A DNA stretch of 64,000 nucleotides from Mesorhizobium huakuii (GCF_014189455.1 NZ_CP050296.1:2414001-2478000), one strand, 5' to 3'; numbered from the stretch's first letter, positions 25,649-34,504 are shown. Notes: generated by a model not told the origin, from the sequence alone. Made by a program: numbers and translations.

Positions 25649-26554
25649 ATGGACTATATCCCGCTGAATGCCATCCGCGCTTTCGAGGCCGCCGCCCGCC
25701 GCTTGAGCTTTTCGGCGGCCGCCGAAGAGCTTCACGTCACGCATCCGGCCATCAGCCACCAGATAAGGCGGCTGGAGGCGTGGCTGGGCGTGCCTCTGTT
25801 CCATCGGGACGCGCGCAAGGTACGGCTGACGGATGCCGGCGTGATCCTGCAGGCGTCGGCGAGCGGCGCCCTTGCCGAACTCGGCGCCACATGCCGGCGC
25901 ATCCGCCGCAATGCGGGGTCGGCGACACTGTCCGTAGGTTGCATACCGTCTATCGCCAGCCGCTGGTTGGTGCCCCGCCTGCCGGACTTTACCGCCAGCC
26001 ATCCCGACATCGGCATGCGGGTCGCTTATGCCAAGGCCGAGGACAGGCTCGGAGATGACGAGAACGATGTGCTGATCACGCTCGGAGCCGATCCGACGCC
26101 TGGCGTCACCAGCCTCAAGCTGTTTTCACGCCTCAACCGACCGGTGTGCAGTCCGCATTACCTCGCTGGCAGGCAGCAGCTGCGAACAGCTTCGGGTATC
26201 GCTGCCGCGGACCTTTTGCATGACGAGAACCGCCAGGGCTGGCGCGAATGGTTCTCCGAGGCCGGCCTTCCCGATGTCGATGTCGGCAACGGCCCCGTCT
26301 TCGCCGACTTCAACATTCTCGCAACGGCGGTCATTGCCGGCCACGGCGTCGCGCTTTGTCCGGTCGACGTCTTTCGTGACGAACTGAAGCGCGGCGACCT
26401 GGTGGTTCTGTCCGATGTCTCGACCAACCGCGACAAGAGCTATTTTCTGACGATGTCGGTGGATGCCTCATCAGCCGCGCGCACCTTCGCCGACTGGTTT
26501 CGCCGGGCGGTCTCGGTCGATGCTGATGATCAGCAGCCTGCCAGGATCACTTGA
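25649..26554 (+). CDS. LysR-family regulator (GcvA-like)
   Basis: A 301-residue regulator. The N-terminal winged [50 protein letters not shown] is GcvA-like; the effector domain starts near [20 protein letters not shown]. It is divergent from the ectC gene and convergent with the hydroxyproline epimerase gene, whose stop it overlaps by 8 bases. By LysR convention it most likely controls the divergent ectC gene; a role in the hyp genes is possible. Cytoplasmic. Confidence 0.9.
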   Translation: MDYIPLNAIRAFEAAARRLSFSAAAEELHVTHPAISHQIRRLEAWLGVPLFHRDARKVRLTDAGVILQASASGALAELGATCRRIRRNAGSATLSVGCIPSIASRWLVPRLPDFTASHPDIGMRVAYAKAEDRLGDDENDVLITLGADPTPGVTSLKLFSRLNRPVCSPHYLAGRQQLRTASGIAAADLLHDENRQGWREWFSEAGLPDVDVGNGPVFADFNILATAVIAGHGVALCPVDVFRDELKRGDLVVLSDVSTNRDKSYFLTMSVDASSAARTFADWFRRAVSVDADDQQPARIT

Positions 26555-27548
26555 CCACGAAACCATGCGCGAACGGATCGCGGTCGTCGATGAAGATCGT
26601 GTTCAGTCCGGTCATGCGCGCCCAGCCGCCGATCGAGGGGATGATCGCCGGTTTGTCAGCCACCGTGACCTCTTTTTCGACCTTGCCCTTGAACAGCGAA
26701 CCGATGATCGATTCATGCACGAAGGCGTCGCCGGCCTTGAGCTTGCCCTTGGCGTGAAGCTGAGCCATGCGCGCCGAGGTGCCGGTGCCGCACGGTGAGC
26801 GGTCGATGGCCTTGTCGCCGTAGAAGACGGCATTGCGGGCGTCGGCTCCTTCCACCGTCGGCTTGCCGGTCCACAGCATGTGCGACAGCTTGTTGATGCC
26901 GGGATTTTCCGGATGCACGAAGGAATATTTCTCGTTGAGCCGCTGCCGCACCACCGGGCTCCAGGCGATGAAATCTCCGGCGGAATGGTCAGCCATGTCG
27001 CGATAGTTCTTCTGCGGCTCGACGATGGCGTAGAAATTGCCGCCATAGGCGACATCGACGGTGATCTGGCCGAGCCCGGGGCATTCGACCGTCAGACCTT
27101 CTGCATAGAGGAAGGACGGCACGTTGGTGATGCGCACCTCCTCGACATAGTCGCCGACCTGTTTGTACTCGGCGATGACCAGGCCGGCCGGCGTGTCGAG
27201 CCTCAGCACACCTGGCGTCTTCGGCTTGATCAGCCCGTGCTCGATGGCCATCGTCACCGTGCCGATAGTGCCGTGGCCGCACATCGGCAGGCAGCCCGAG
27301 GTTTCGATGAACAGGATGGCGATGTCGCAATCCTCGCGCGTCGGCGGGTAGAGGATCGAACCCGACATCACGTCATGGCCGCGCGGCTCGAACATCAGGC
27401 CGGTGCGGATCCAGTCATATTCGGCGAGGAAATGCGCGCGCCTTTCCATCATCGTCGAGCCCTCAAGCAGCGGGCCGCCGCCGGCGACCAGCCGCACCGG
27501 ATTGCCGCATGTGTGGCCGTCGATGCAGAAGAAGGATTTCTTGGCCAT
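26547..27548 (-). CDS. 4-hydroxyproline 2-epimerase (proline racemase family)
   Basis: A 333-residue enzyme, start MAKKSFFCIDGHTCGNPVRLVAGGGP with GAGGA before the ATG. Both catalytic cysteines of the epimerase subclass are present: Cys90 in LPMCGHGTIGTV and Cys253 in DRSPCGTGTSARMA. Cys at both sites separates it from the Thr-containing dehydratases. It converts trans-4-hydroxy-L-proline to cis-4-hydroxy-D-proline in the cytoplasm. It is the last gene of a three-gene run with the FAD dehydrogenase and the deaminase, a known hydroxyproline pathway. Confidence 0.93.
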   Translation of the reverse strand: MAKKSFFCIDGHTCGNPVRLVAGGGPLLEGSTMMERRAHFLAEYDWIRTGLMFEPRGHDVMSGSILYPPTREDCDIAILFIETSGCLPMCGHGTIGTVTMAIEHGLIKPKTPGVLRLDTPAGLVIAEYKQVGDYVEEVRITNVPSFLYAEGLTVECPGLGQITVDVAYGGNFYAIVEPQKNYRDMADHSAGDFIAWSPVVRQRLNEKYSFVHPENPGINKLSHMLWTGKPTVEGADARNAVFYGDKAIDRSPCGTGTSARMAQLHAKGKLKAGDAFVHESIIGSLFKGKVEKEVTVADKPAIIPSIGGWARMTGLNTIFIDDRDPFAHGFVVK

Positions 27549-27565
27549 GTCGTTCCTCAAAAAAT

Positions 27566-28972
27566 TCAAAACCGTTGTGGACTGAAGGGGGCGAGATCAA
27601 CAGACGCAACCTGCCCCAGGACGATTTCCCGGATCAACCGTCCGGTCGCCGCGGCCTGGGTCAGGCCGAGATGGCCATGACCGAAAGCATAGATCACCGG
27701 CAGGCTTCCCGACGCCCTGCCGATGACAGGCACCGAATCCGGCAGCGAGGGCCGGTAGCCCATCCATTCGCGACCGCCCGAAGGATCGAGCCCCGGCAGG
27801 AATTGCCGCGCCTTCTGCAGTAGCGCCTTCGAGCGGGCAAAATTGGGCGGCCGCTCTATGCCGCCGAGTTCGACGGCACCGCCAACGCGCAGGCCCGTCT
27901 CCAGCGGCGTGATGACGAAGCCATGGCCGGAGAAGATCAGCTGCCGCTTCACGTCGAACGCGCTCTTGGGCAAGGTCGTGTTGTAGCCGCGCTCGGTCTC
28001 CAGCGGAATGCGGTCGCCAAGCTGCCGCGCCAAAAGGTGCGACCATGCACCGGCGGCGATGACGAGGTGACTCGCCTGCCTGGTCGTGCCGTCGGCCAGC
28101 GTCAGCGTCGCGCCATCCTGGTCCGCCGCGACCCGGTCGATCCTGGCCATTTCAAAGCGGGCGCCCTTGGCCTCAGCGTAAGCCCACACCGCCTTGCCGA
28201 GCAGCTTTGGATCGGCGACCGTCTTCCAGCCCGGCACGAAGGTGCCCTTGATGAAGCGCGGAGAAAGTCCCGGCTGCAAGCCCGCCAGGCTCTCGCCCTC
28301 GACGTGGCGAAAGCCGATGCCGAAACGCTCGCGCGCCGCCCAGCCCGGCAGGGCGGCGCGGAACTCGGCCTCGCTTTCGTAGAGTTCGAGAGAACCATCC
28401 TCGCGCAGCATCGGCCTTGTGCCCGAGCGATCGAGCAGGCCCATCCACTCCGCTTCGGCGAGCTTCATCATGCCGGCCTGGGCGGCGAGGCTGGTCTCGT
28501 ATTTCGCCGCCGCGCCGGCACGCCAGAAGCGGATCAGCCAGGGCAGCAGCTTCGGCAGGTAGGCGGGCGGAATGCTGAGCGGGCCGAGAGGATCGGCCAG
28601 CCATTTCGGCAGGTTCTTGATCATGCCCTTATGCGCCAGCGGCAGCACATCCGAGAAGGCGAAGGCCGCCGCATTGCCGGAGCTCGTCTCCTCGCAGATA
28701 CCGGTGCGGTCGAAAACCGTAACGTTCCGCCCTGCCTCGGCAAGGAAGGCCGCCGCGCAGATGCCGATGATGCCGCCGCCGATGATGGCGATGTCCTCGC
28801 CTTCCCCCGCGAACGAGGAGAAGGTGCCCCAGTGGCGGAGCGTCGCTCCCGTTCCGGGGAGTTGGAATTTCCTGGCACGTTGGTGCTGTCCCTTATTCGG
28901 CTGCCACCAGTTTGTCCGCCGATCGAGGAGACGTCTGCAGTGACGGCAGCTTCGGCCGCACCGCCAGCGCAT
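27566..28972 (-). CDS. FAD-dependent D-amino-acid/D-hydroxyproline dehydrogenase (5' end uncertain)
   Basis: A DAO-family flavoprotein. The FAD-binding GxGxxG motif is in EDIAIIGGGIIGICAAAFLAEAG, then ETSSGNAAAFAFSDVLPL, and a C-terminal FGHGHLGLTQAAATGRLIREIV. In the pathway it would oxidise cis-4-hydroxy-D-proline to the pyrroline carboxylate. The only in-frame ATG is at 28972, inside the 3' end of the deaminase gene, giving 57 unrelated residues first. No ATG, GTG or TTG lies in frame between there and the FAD motif. A GTG at 28878, 14 bases after the deaminase stop, would feed in if a G were added to the G5 run at 28803-28807. The region 28801-28865 also looks like a dispersed repeat. Confidence 0.82.
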   Translation of the reverse strand: MRWRCGRSCRHCRRLLDRRTNWWQPNKGQHQRARKFQLPGTGATLRHWGTFSSFAGEGEDIAIIGGGIIGICAAAFLAEAGRNVTVFDRTGICEETSSGNAAAFAFSDVLPLAHKGMIKNLPKWLADPLGPLSIPPAYLPKLLPWLIRFWRAGAAAKYETSLAAQAGMMKLAEAEWMGLLDRSGTRPMLREDGSLELYESEAEFRAALPGWAARERFGIGFRHVEGESLAGLQPGLSPRFIKGTFVPGWKTVADPKLLGKAVWAYAEAKGARFEMARIDRVAADQDGATLTLADGTTRQASHLVIAAGAWSHLLARQLGDRIPLETERGYNTTLPKSAFDVKRQLIFSGHGFVITPLETGLRVGGAVELGGIERPPNFARSKALLQKARQFLPGLDPSGGREWMGYRPSLPDSVPVIGRASGSLPVIYAFGHGHLGLTQAAATGRLIREIVLGQVASVDLAPFSPQRF

Positions 28973-29828
28973 CCCCTATGATCTTCTCCACCGCCTTGCG
29001 GCGCTCGCCCGACAGCGGCTGGCGCGGCATGCGCACGCGGTCATTGGTACCAATCGCCAGCACTTCGGCAAGCTTGATATTTTGGACCAGATAGGTCGAG
29101 ACATCGAGGTCGAGCAACGGTCGGAACCAGCGGTAGATAGCCAGCGCCTCTTCGCGGCGGCCCTCTCTCATCAGCTGGAAGATGGCGACGGTCTCGCGCG
29201 GGAAGGCGGTGACCAGGCCGGCCACCCAGCCGATGGCGCCGACCGACAGCGCCTCGAAGGCTAGGTTGTCGACACCGGTGAACAGGTCGTAGCGGCTGCC
29301 CAGGCGGTTGATGATCTCGGTCGAGCGCCTGATGTCGTCGGAGGATTCCTTGATGGCGACGAAGCGCTTGTCCGACGCCAGCTCCTCCATCTGGTCGACG
29401 GTGACGTCGACGCGATAGGCGAGCCGGTTGGAGTAGATCATGACCGGCAGGTCGCCGGCCTCGGCGACTGCGCGCAGCGCCGCGACCGTTTCTTCCGCAT
29501 TGGTGTGGTAGATCGGGCTCGGCACCACCATCAGGCCATTGGCGCCTTCCTTGGCGGCGCGCCTGGCGATGCTGGCCGCCTCGCGGGTGCCCGCCTCGTT
29601 GATCGTCAGCAGCACCGGCTTCTTGCCGGCGACTTTCTGAGCGGTCTTCAGCACCTCGATCTTCTCGTCAGGCGACAGCATCGGCCCTTCGCCGAGCGAG
29701 CCGCAGACGATGATGCCGTCGCAACCGGCCTCCATCTGCAGGCTGAAGCAGCGCTCCATCTCGGCATGGTCGAGCCGATCGTCGGCGGTGAATTTGGTCG
29801 TGACGGCGGGGAAAACTCCAGTCCACAT
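28893..29828 (-). CDS. DHDPS-family enzyme, probable pyrroline-4-hydroxy-2-carboxylate deaminase
   Basis: A 311-residue (beta/alpha)8 aldolase-family protein. GVFPAVTTKFTADDRLD, CGSLGEGPMLSPDEK and VMIYSNRLAYRVDV (Tyr of the family), and the Schiff-base Lys in RFVAIKESSDDIRR. The family includes dihydrodipicolinate synthase and N-acetylneuraminate lyase; between a hydroxyproline epimerase and a D-amino-acid dehydrogenase the expected role is deamination to 2-oxoglutarate semialdehyde. It is the first gene of the run; palindromes resembling GntR sites lie just upstream. Confidence 0.88.
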   Translation of the reverse strand: MWTGVFPAVTTKFTADDRLDHAEMERCFSLQMEAGCDGIIVCGSLGEGPMLSPDEKIEVLKTAQKVAGKKPVLLTINEAGTREAASIARRAAKEGANGLMVVPSPIYHTNAEETVAALRAVAEAGDLPVMIYSNRLAYRVDVTVDQMEELASDKRFVAIKESSDDIRRSTEIINRLGSRYDLFTGVDNLAFEALSVGAIGWVAGLVTAFPRETVAIFQLMREGRREEALAIYRWFRPLLDLDVSTYLVQNIKLAEVLAIGTNDRVRMPRQPLSGERRKAVEKIIGDALAVRPKLPSLQTSPRSADKLVAAE

Positions 29829-29842
29829 AATCGTGTCTCCAT

Positions 29843-29919
29843 CTGATATATCAGTCGTATATCTGTTAAGAAACCCACTGTCAATGCGGAATCTGTTATG
29901 ATATATCTAAAATATATCA
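29843..29919. promoter_or_regulatory. Divergent promoter region with two GATATAT palindromes
   Basis: CTGATATATCAG (29843-29854) is a perfect 12-bp palindrome. TGATATAT (29899-29906) and ATATATCA (29912-29919) form a perfect inverted repeat around CTAAA. Both lie between the divergent deaminase and GntR genes and share the TGATATAT half-site, so they are probable operators for that GntR protein. The AT-richness stands out. Confidence 0.65.
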
Positions 29920-29951
29920 GGAGATCGCCTTTGATATCCATAGAAGCAACC

Positions 29952-30590
29952 ATGACGTCCGAGCCGGCAGCGGCCAAGGCTTATCGCGTGCTCGAGCATA
30001 TGATCGTCACGCTGGAACTGGTGCCGGCGAGCTTCGTCACCGAAGGCGCCCTCATCGAAAAGCTGGCGCTCGGCCGCACGCCGGTGCGCGAGGCGATCCA
30101 GCGGCTGGCCTGGGAAGGGCTGCTGGATGTCCGGCCACGCGCTGGCATCGCGATCGCGCCGCTGCATCCGGGCGACTGGCTGCGCGTGCTCGACGCCCGG
30201 CGCGGCGTCGAAGTGGTGCTGGCCCGTTCGGCCGCCCGCTTCGTCACCCGCGAGGCCGCCGACCTGTTTCACGAGGCGGCCCTTGCCATGCAGAAGGCGG
30301 TCATCTCGGGCAATGTGCTTGCCTTCATCCAGGCCGACAAGGCGCTCGACGAGGCCCTGGCGCTGGCCGCCGACAACCCGTTCGCCGCCCGGCTGGCCGC
30401 CCCCTTGCAGACCCACAGCCGCCGATTCTGGTTCCGCTACAAGGCGGATACGGGCCTGGCCGAGTCAGCCGAGCATCACGTCGCGCTGATCCGCTCGATC
30501 CTCGACGGCGACGAGGAGGCAGCCGCCAAGGACGCCAAGCGGCTGATGGCACTGCTGCGCGGCCATGCCGAGGTCGCCGCGACGCGCTGA
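29952..30590 (+). CDS. GntR-family regulator (FCD type), probable hydroxyproline regulator
   Basis: A 212-residue regulator starting MTSEPAAAKAYRVLEHMIVTLEL; the upstream in-frame ATG at 29898 would place coding sequence across the operator. The winged HTH includes FVTEGALIEKLALGRTPVREAIQRLAWEGLLDVRPRAGIAIAP, with the signature G-R-T-P-V-R-E-A. An all-helical effector domain follows with HVALIRSILDGDEEAA, as in FCD members. Divergent from the hydroxyproline genes; presumably represses them through the GATATAT palindromes. Confidence 0.9.
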   Translation: MTSEPAAAKAYRVLEHMIVTLELVPASFVTEGALIEKLALGRTPVREAIQRLAWEGLLDVRPRAGIAIAPLHPGDWLRVLDARRGVEVVLARSAARFVTREAADLFHEAALAMQKAVISGNVLAFIQADKALDEALALAADNPFAARLAAPLQTHSRRFWFRYKADTGLAESAEHHVALIRSILDGDEEAAAKDAKRLMALLRGHAEVAATR

Positions 30591-30597
30591 CCGGCGA

Positions 30598-30909
30598 TCA
30601 AATCCCTTGCGCCGCGGTGACGGCGGTATTCTCCCACCCGTCACCGGTCGCGAAAATGCAGCTCCGGCCCTGCACGTCAGTCACCAGCATCGACCAAGTC
30701 CCACTTGCCGAAACATAGACCTCGACAATGGCGGCCTGGCCAACCACACCGTAGCCGATCTGTTTTTGTTGCAAAGCCTTTGCCAATGCCGCGACGAGGT
30801 CACTGTGGCCGCCGCAGATGAATTGCGCCTGTGCCGATAGCGTCGACAGCGCCAGCGCGATGCCGGTCGCGGCTATCCTGATCCATCGAAACGAAAATTT
30901 GTGTGCCAT
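30598..30909 (-). CDS. Hypothetical secreted protein, 103 aa
   Basis: The ATG at 30909 follows a perfect AGGAGGT. The N-terminus MAHKFSFRWIRIAATGIALALSTLSAQA is a clear signal peptide with A-Q-A cleavage. The mature ~75 residues (FICGGHSDLVAALAKALQQ ... RSCIFATGDGW) hold two cysteines that may form a disulfide. No recognised domain; similar small periplasmic proteins are frequent in rhizobia. Convergent with the GntR gene, 8 bases away. Confidence 0.7.
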   Translation of the reverse strand: MAHKFSFRWIRIAATGIALALSTLSAQAQFICGGHSDLVAALAKALQQKQIGYGVVGQAAIVEVYVSASGTWSMLVTDVQGRSCIFATGDGWENTAVTAAQGI

Positions 30910-31138
30910 CTGGCACCTCCTTCGCCTTCGCGTTCCGGCAAAGGGAGGCACATGAGGCAGCCTCAATATACCGAAACGCTCCAGGCCGGGTTCGACGTCT
31001 TCATCACGTCACTCCTTCTGGTTTCCGGTCTGTCGTCAGGGGAACTTTATCATTCCCTGGAATCGATATGGTGAGGCCCCGATCCGAAAACAAGCGGCAT
31101 TTCGGAGCGCGCGGCGCGTTGCAGGACGACGACCCGCG

Positions 31139-31534
31139 TCAAGCTTCCGCGGGTTCGCGAAGTGCCGCCCATTTCAGCAAGGCATCGAGAGCCGGGCACA
31201 GTGCCTGGCCCCAATCGGTCAGGCAGTATTCGACCTTCGGCGGCACCTGGTGGTGCACGATACGGCGAACGATCCCGTCGGCCTCCATCTGTCGCAACTG
31301 CTGGATCAGCATTTTCTGCGAGATCGCCGGGATCGCCCGTTCGAGGTCGGAAAAGCGCAGCACCTTGCCGCCGAACAGGTGAAACAGGATCACCAGCTTC
31401 CAGCGGCCTTCGAGGATACGCAGCACATTCTCGACGCCGCTTGCCGCCGACAATGGCGTCAGCGTCTCGGGCTTACTTTCGGGCCGAGCCTTACCTTCAG
31501 GTAAGTACCTTACTTTTTCGTCGGTTCTTGTCAT
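31139..31534 (-). CDS. HxlR-family transcriptional regulator
   Basis: A 131-residue protein starting MTRTDEKVRYLPEGK. The HxlR winged-helix reads GVENVLRILEGRWKLVILFHLFGGKVLRFSDLERAIPAISQKMLIQQLRQMEADGIVRRIVHHQVPPKVEYCLTDWGQAL. Members sense reactive electrophiles or redox stress, often through a cysteine; only two Cys occur here (in EYCLTDW and ALCPALD). Divergent from the SnoaL/SDR pair 83 bases away, which it probably regulates. Confidence 0.92.
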   Translation of the reverse strand: MTRTDEKVRYLPEGKARPESKPETLTPLSAASGVENVLRILEGRWKLVILFHLFGGKVLRFSDLERAIPAISQKMLIQQLRQMEADGIVRRIVHHQVPPKVEYCLTDWGQALCPALDALLKWAALREPAEA

Positions 31535-31617
31535 TTTCCCAGCATATCTCATTTTAGAAGCCGGACAAGCGCCGCCAGCCTCGGCTGGAGGCGGCAACCC
31601 GCACCGGAGACGACACC

Positions 31618-31947
31618 ATGACCGCAACCCTTCCGCAGCCGCTGGCCGATTATTTCGCCGCCAAGAACAGGCATGACATCGACGCCATGCTCATTCCTTT
31701 CGCGTCGGACGCCACGGTCAAGGACGAAGGCAAAACCTATCACGGATCGGCCGCCATCCGCGGCTGGATGGCCGAGACGACACGCAAATACCGGGTGACC
31801 GTCGAGGTAGCCGAGGCGACCGCCAATGGCGACGCATGGCGGGTTGCCGGCATCGTGTCGGGGAATTTCCCAGGCAGCCCTGCGACGCTCCACTACGTCT
31901 TCACGCTGGCCGACAACCGGATCGCCCGGCTGGAGATTGGCGCATGA
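31618..31947 (+). CDS. SnoaL/NTF2-like protein
   Basis: A 109-residue cone-shaped alpha+beta fold protein: PQPLADYFAAKNRHDIDAMLIPFASDATVKDEGKTYHGSAAIRGWM, ending HYVFTLADNRIARLEIGA. The family covers small isomerases, hydratases and ligand-binding proteins; substrate not evident. Its stop overlaps the next gene's start (ATGA), and the pair lies divergent from an HxlR regulator, which suggests a small inducible operon. Confidence 0.9.
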   Translation: MTATLPQPLADYFAAKNRHDIDAMLIPFASDATVKDEGKTYHGSAAIRGWMAETTRKYRVTVEVAEATANGDAWRVAGIVSGNFPGSPATLHYVFTLADNRIARLEIGA

Positions 31948-32744
31948 CCATCGTTCAGAAATTTGCAATCGACGACCGAGAATTCGCCGGCAAGCGCGTT
32001 CTGGTCACCGGCGGTACCAAGGGTGCCGGCGAAGCCATCGTGCGCAGGCTTTCCGCGGCAGGCGCGATTGTTCTCACGACCGCCCGCTCAGCGACCGAAG
32101 CATACCAGCCGAAGCTGTTCGTGCAGGCCGATGTGAGTACTTTGGCGGGTACCGAAACAGTTGCCGCGGCCATCATGGCACAGCTTGGTGGCATCGACAT
32201 CATCGTGCACAGCGTCGGCGGGTCGAAGAGCCCGGGTGGCGGGTTTGCCGGACTGACCGATCAACTCTGGCAGGACGAGCTCAGCCTCAATCTGCTGGCG
32301 GCGGTGCGGCTCGATCGCCTGCTTGTCCCGCATATGATCGAGCAAGGCGCAGGCGCGATCGTCCACATATCGTCGATCCAGCGCCGCCTGCCGCTGCACG
32401 AATCCACCATCGCCTACGCGGCGGCCAAGGCAGCCCTTTCGACCTACAGCAAGGCGCTGTCGAAGGAGCTCGGACCGAAAGGCGTCCGCGTCAACTCAGT
32501 GGCGCCGGGCTGGATCCACACCACCGCTTCGGAAGCCATGGTGAAGCGACTGGCATCCCACTCGGGTTCAGACGAGGAAACCGCCCGTCAGGGCATCATG
32601 GATGCGCTGGGCGGCATCCCGATCGGCCGGCCGGCATGGCCGCAAGAGGTTGCCGAACTCGTGGCATTCCTTGTCTCGGACCGTGCGGCATCGATCCACG
32701 GCGCCGAATACGTCGTCGATGGCGGCACGATACCGACGGTCTGA
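31944..32744 (+). CDS. Short-chain dehydrogenase/reductase
   Basis: A 266-residue classical SDR, start MTIVQKFAIDDREFAGKRVLVTGGTKGAGEAIV. The cofactor motif TGGTKGAGEAI fits TGxxxGxG; the catalytic Ser is in HISSIQRRLPLHESTIAYAAAKAAL with Tyr/Lys in the YxxxK motif (YAAAK). The C-terminus VDGGTIPTV is typical. The first gene product of the overlapping pair (SnoaL-like) may act on the same substrate. Followed by an intrinsic terminator. Confidence 0.93.
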   Translation: MTIVQKFAIDDREFAGKRVLVTGGTKGAGEAIVRRLSAAGAIVLTTARSATEAYQPKLFVQADVSTLAGTETVAAAIMAQLGGIDIIVHSVGGSKSPGGGFAGLTDQLWQDELSLNLLAAVRLDRLLVPHMIEQGAGAIVHISSIQRRLPLHESTIAYAAAKAALSTYSKALSKELGPKGVRVNSVAPGWIHTTASEAMVKRLASHSGSDEETARQGIMDALGGIPIGRPAWPQEVAELVAFLVSDRAASIHGAEYVVDGGTIPTV

Positions 32745-32773
32745 CGGAGGCAAGCGACCGACAAAAACGAAAA

Positions 32774-32797
32774 GAGGCGGGATGACCCGCCTCTCTC
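32774..32797. terminator. Bidirectional terminator between the SDR and mmsA genes
   Basis: GAGGCGGG (32774-32781), loop ATGA, CCCGCCTC (32786-32793), with pyrimidines after on the plus strand and TTTTCG on the minus strand. It serves both convergent genes. Confidence 0.85.
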
Positions 32798-32817
32798 TTA
32801 TCGTGGAACGTTTCCAA

Positions 32818-34314
32818 TCAGTTCATCGTCGGGATGACGAATTCGGCACCGTCCTTGATGCCGGACGGCCAGCGCGAGGTCACCGTCTTGGTCTTGGTAT
32901 AGAAGCGGAAGGCGTCCGGACCGTGCTGGTTGAGGTCGCCGAAGGACGACGCCTTCCAGCCGCCGAACGTGTAATAGGCGATCGGCACCGGGATCGGCAC
33001 GTTGACGCCGACCATGCCGACCTGGACACGGCTTGCGAAGTCACGCGCGGCGTCGCCGTCGCGGGTGAAGATGGCGACGCCATTGCCCATCTCGTGGTCG
33101 TTGGCGAGCTTGATCGCGCTCTCATAGGTCGGTGCGCGCACCACCGAAAGCACCGGCCCAAAGATCTCTTCCTTGTAGATGCGCATGTCTGCCGTCACAT
33201 TGTCGAACAGGCAGCCGCCCATATAGTAGCCGTCCTCATAGCCCTGCATCTTGAAGCCGCGGCCGTCGACGACGAGCGTGGCGCCTTCCTTGACGCCGGT
33301 GTCGACATAGCCCTTCACGCGCTCCAGTGCCTGCGCCGTCACCAGCGGGCCGAAATCGGCGCCCGAATCCGTTGACGGACCGACCTTGAGGCTCTCGACG
33401 CGCGGCACCAGCTTTTCCATCAGCCGGTTGGCGGTGTCGTTGCCGACCGGTACAGCCACCGAGATAGCCATGCAGCGCTCGCCAGCCGAGCCGTAGCCGG
33501 CGCCGATCAGCGCGTCGACGGTCTGGTCCATGTCGGCGTCGGGCATGATGATCATGTGGTTCTTGGCGCCGCCGAAGCACTGCACGCGCTTGCCGGCGGC
33601 CGTGCCGCGCGAATAGATGTAGTGGGCGATCGGCGTCGAGCCGACAAAGCCGACGGCCTTGATGTCGGGATCGTCGAGGATGGCGTCTACGACTTCCTTG
33701 TCGCCATTGACGACGTTGAGGATGCCTGCCGGCAGGCCAGCCTCGAGGAACAGCTCGGCGATGCGGATCGGCACGCCCGGGTCACGTTCCGACGGCTTCA
33801 GGATGAAGGCATTGCCACAGGCGATTGCCGGCGCGATCTTCCACAGCGGGATCATTGCCGGGAAGTTGAACGGGGTGATGCCGGCGACGACGCCGAGCGG
33901 CTGGCGCATCGAATAGACGTCGATGCCGGGGCCGGCACCATCGGTGAACTCGCCCTTCATCATATGCGGCGCACCGATGCAGACTTCGACCACTTCGAGG
34001 CCGCGCTGGATGTCGCCCTTGGCGTCGGCGATGGTCTTGCCGTGCTCGCGCGCCAGTATGTCGGCGAGTTCGTCATAGTCACGGGCGACCAGTTCGAGGA
34101 ATTTCATCAGCACGCGCACGCGGCGCTGCGGGTTGGTGGCGGCCCATTTCGGCTGCGCCGCCTTGGCGTTCTCGACCGCCGCGCGCAGTTCGGCCTGCGA
34201 GGCCAGCGCCACCGTGCCGCGCACGGAACCATCCATCGGCTGCATGACGTCCTGCCTGCGGCCGCTGGTGCCGGCGACACGCTTGCCGCCGATGAAATGA
34301 CCGTATTCGATCAT
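32818..34314 (-). CDS. mmsA: CoA-acylating methylmalonate-semialdehyde dehydrogenase
   Basis: A 498-residue aldehyde dehydrogenase of the MmsA/IolA type, start MIEYGHFIGGKRVAG with GGGAGAG before the ATG. Family pattern: GVVAGITPFNFPAMIPLWKIAPAIACGNAFILKPSERDP, FVGSTPIAHYIYSRGTAAGKRVQCFGGAKNHMIIMPDAD, and the catalytic Cys in GSAGERCMAISVAVPVG. It converts malonate- or methylmalonate-semialdehyde to acetyl- or propionyl-CoA in valine and inositol catabolism. It is not the oxoglutarate-semialdehyde dehydrogenase needed to finish the hydroxyproline route. Monocistronic. Confidence 0.95.
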   Translation of the reverse strand: MIEYGHFIGGKRVAGTSGRRQDVMQPMDGSVRGTVALASQAELRAAVENAKAAQPKWAATNPQRRVRVLMKFLELVARDYDELADILAREHGKTIADAKGDIQRGLEVVEVCIGAPHMMKGEFTDGAGPGIDVYSMRQPLGVVAGITPFNFPAMIPLWKIAPAIACGNAFILKPSERDPGVPIRIAELFLEAGLPAGILNVVNGDKEVVDAILDDPDIKAVGFVGSTPIAHYIYSRGTAAGKRVQCFGGAKNHMIIMPDADMDQTVDALIGAGYGSAGERCMAISVAVPVGNDTANRLMEKLVPRVESLKVGPSTDSGADFGPLVTAQALERVKGYVDTGVKEGATLVVDGRGFKMQGYEDGYYMGGCLFDNVTADMRIYKEEIFGPVLSVVRAPTYESAIKLANDHEMGNGVAIFTRDGDAARDFASRVQVGMVGVNVPIPVPIAYYTFGGWKASSFGDLNQHGPDAFRFYTKTKTVTSRWPSGIKDGAEFVIPTMN

Positions 34315-34504
34315 GATATCTCTCCCTTGTTTGTGATGGGTGCATTCTCCGCCTTTGTGGTGGCGAAGGCAACGCGAGGGAGAACGCAACCGTTGTGCGC
34401 AGAATAGACAACAGCCATCGACTGTGCATTAATTGTCGCAAATGCCATCCCAGGAACGCTCAACGTTGAGCTTCGTCACGCCTGTCCTGCCGGACCCAGC
34501 CTTC

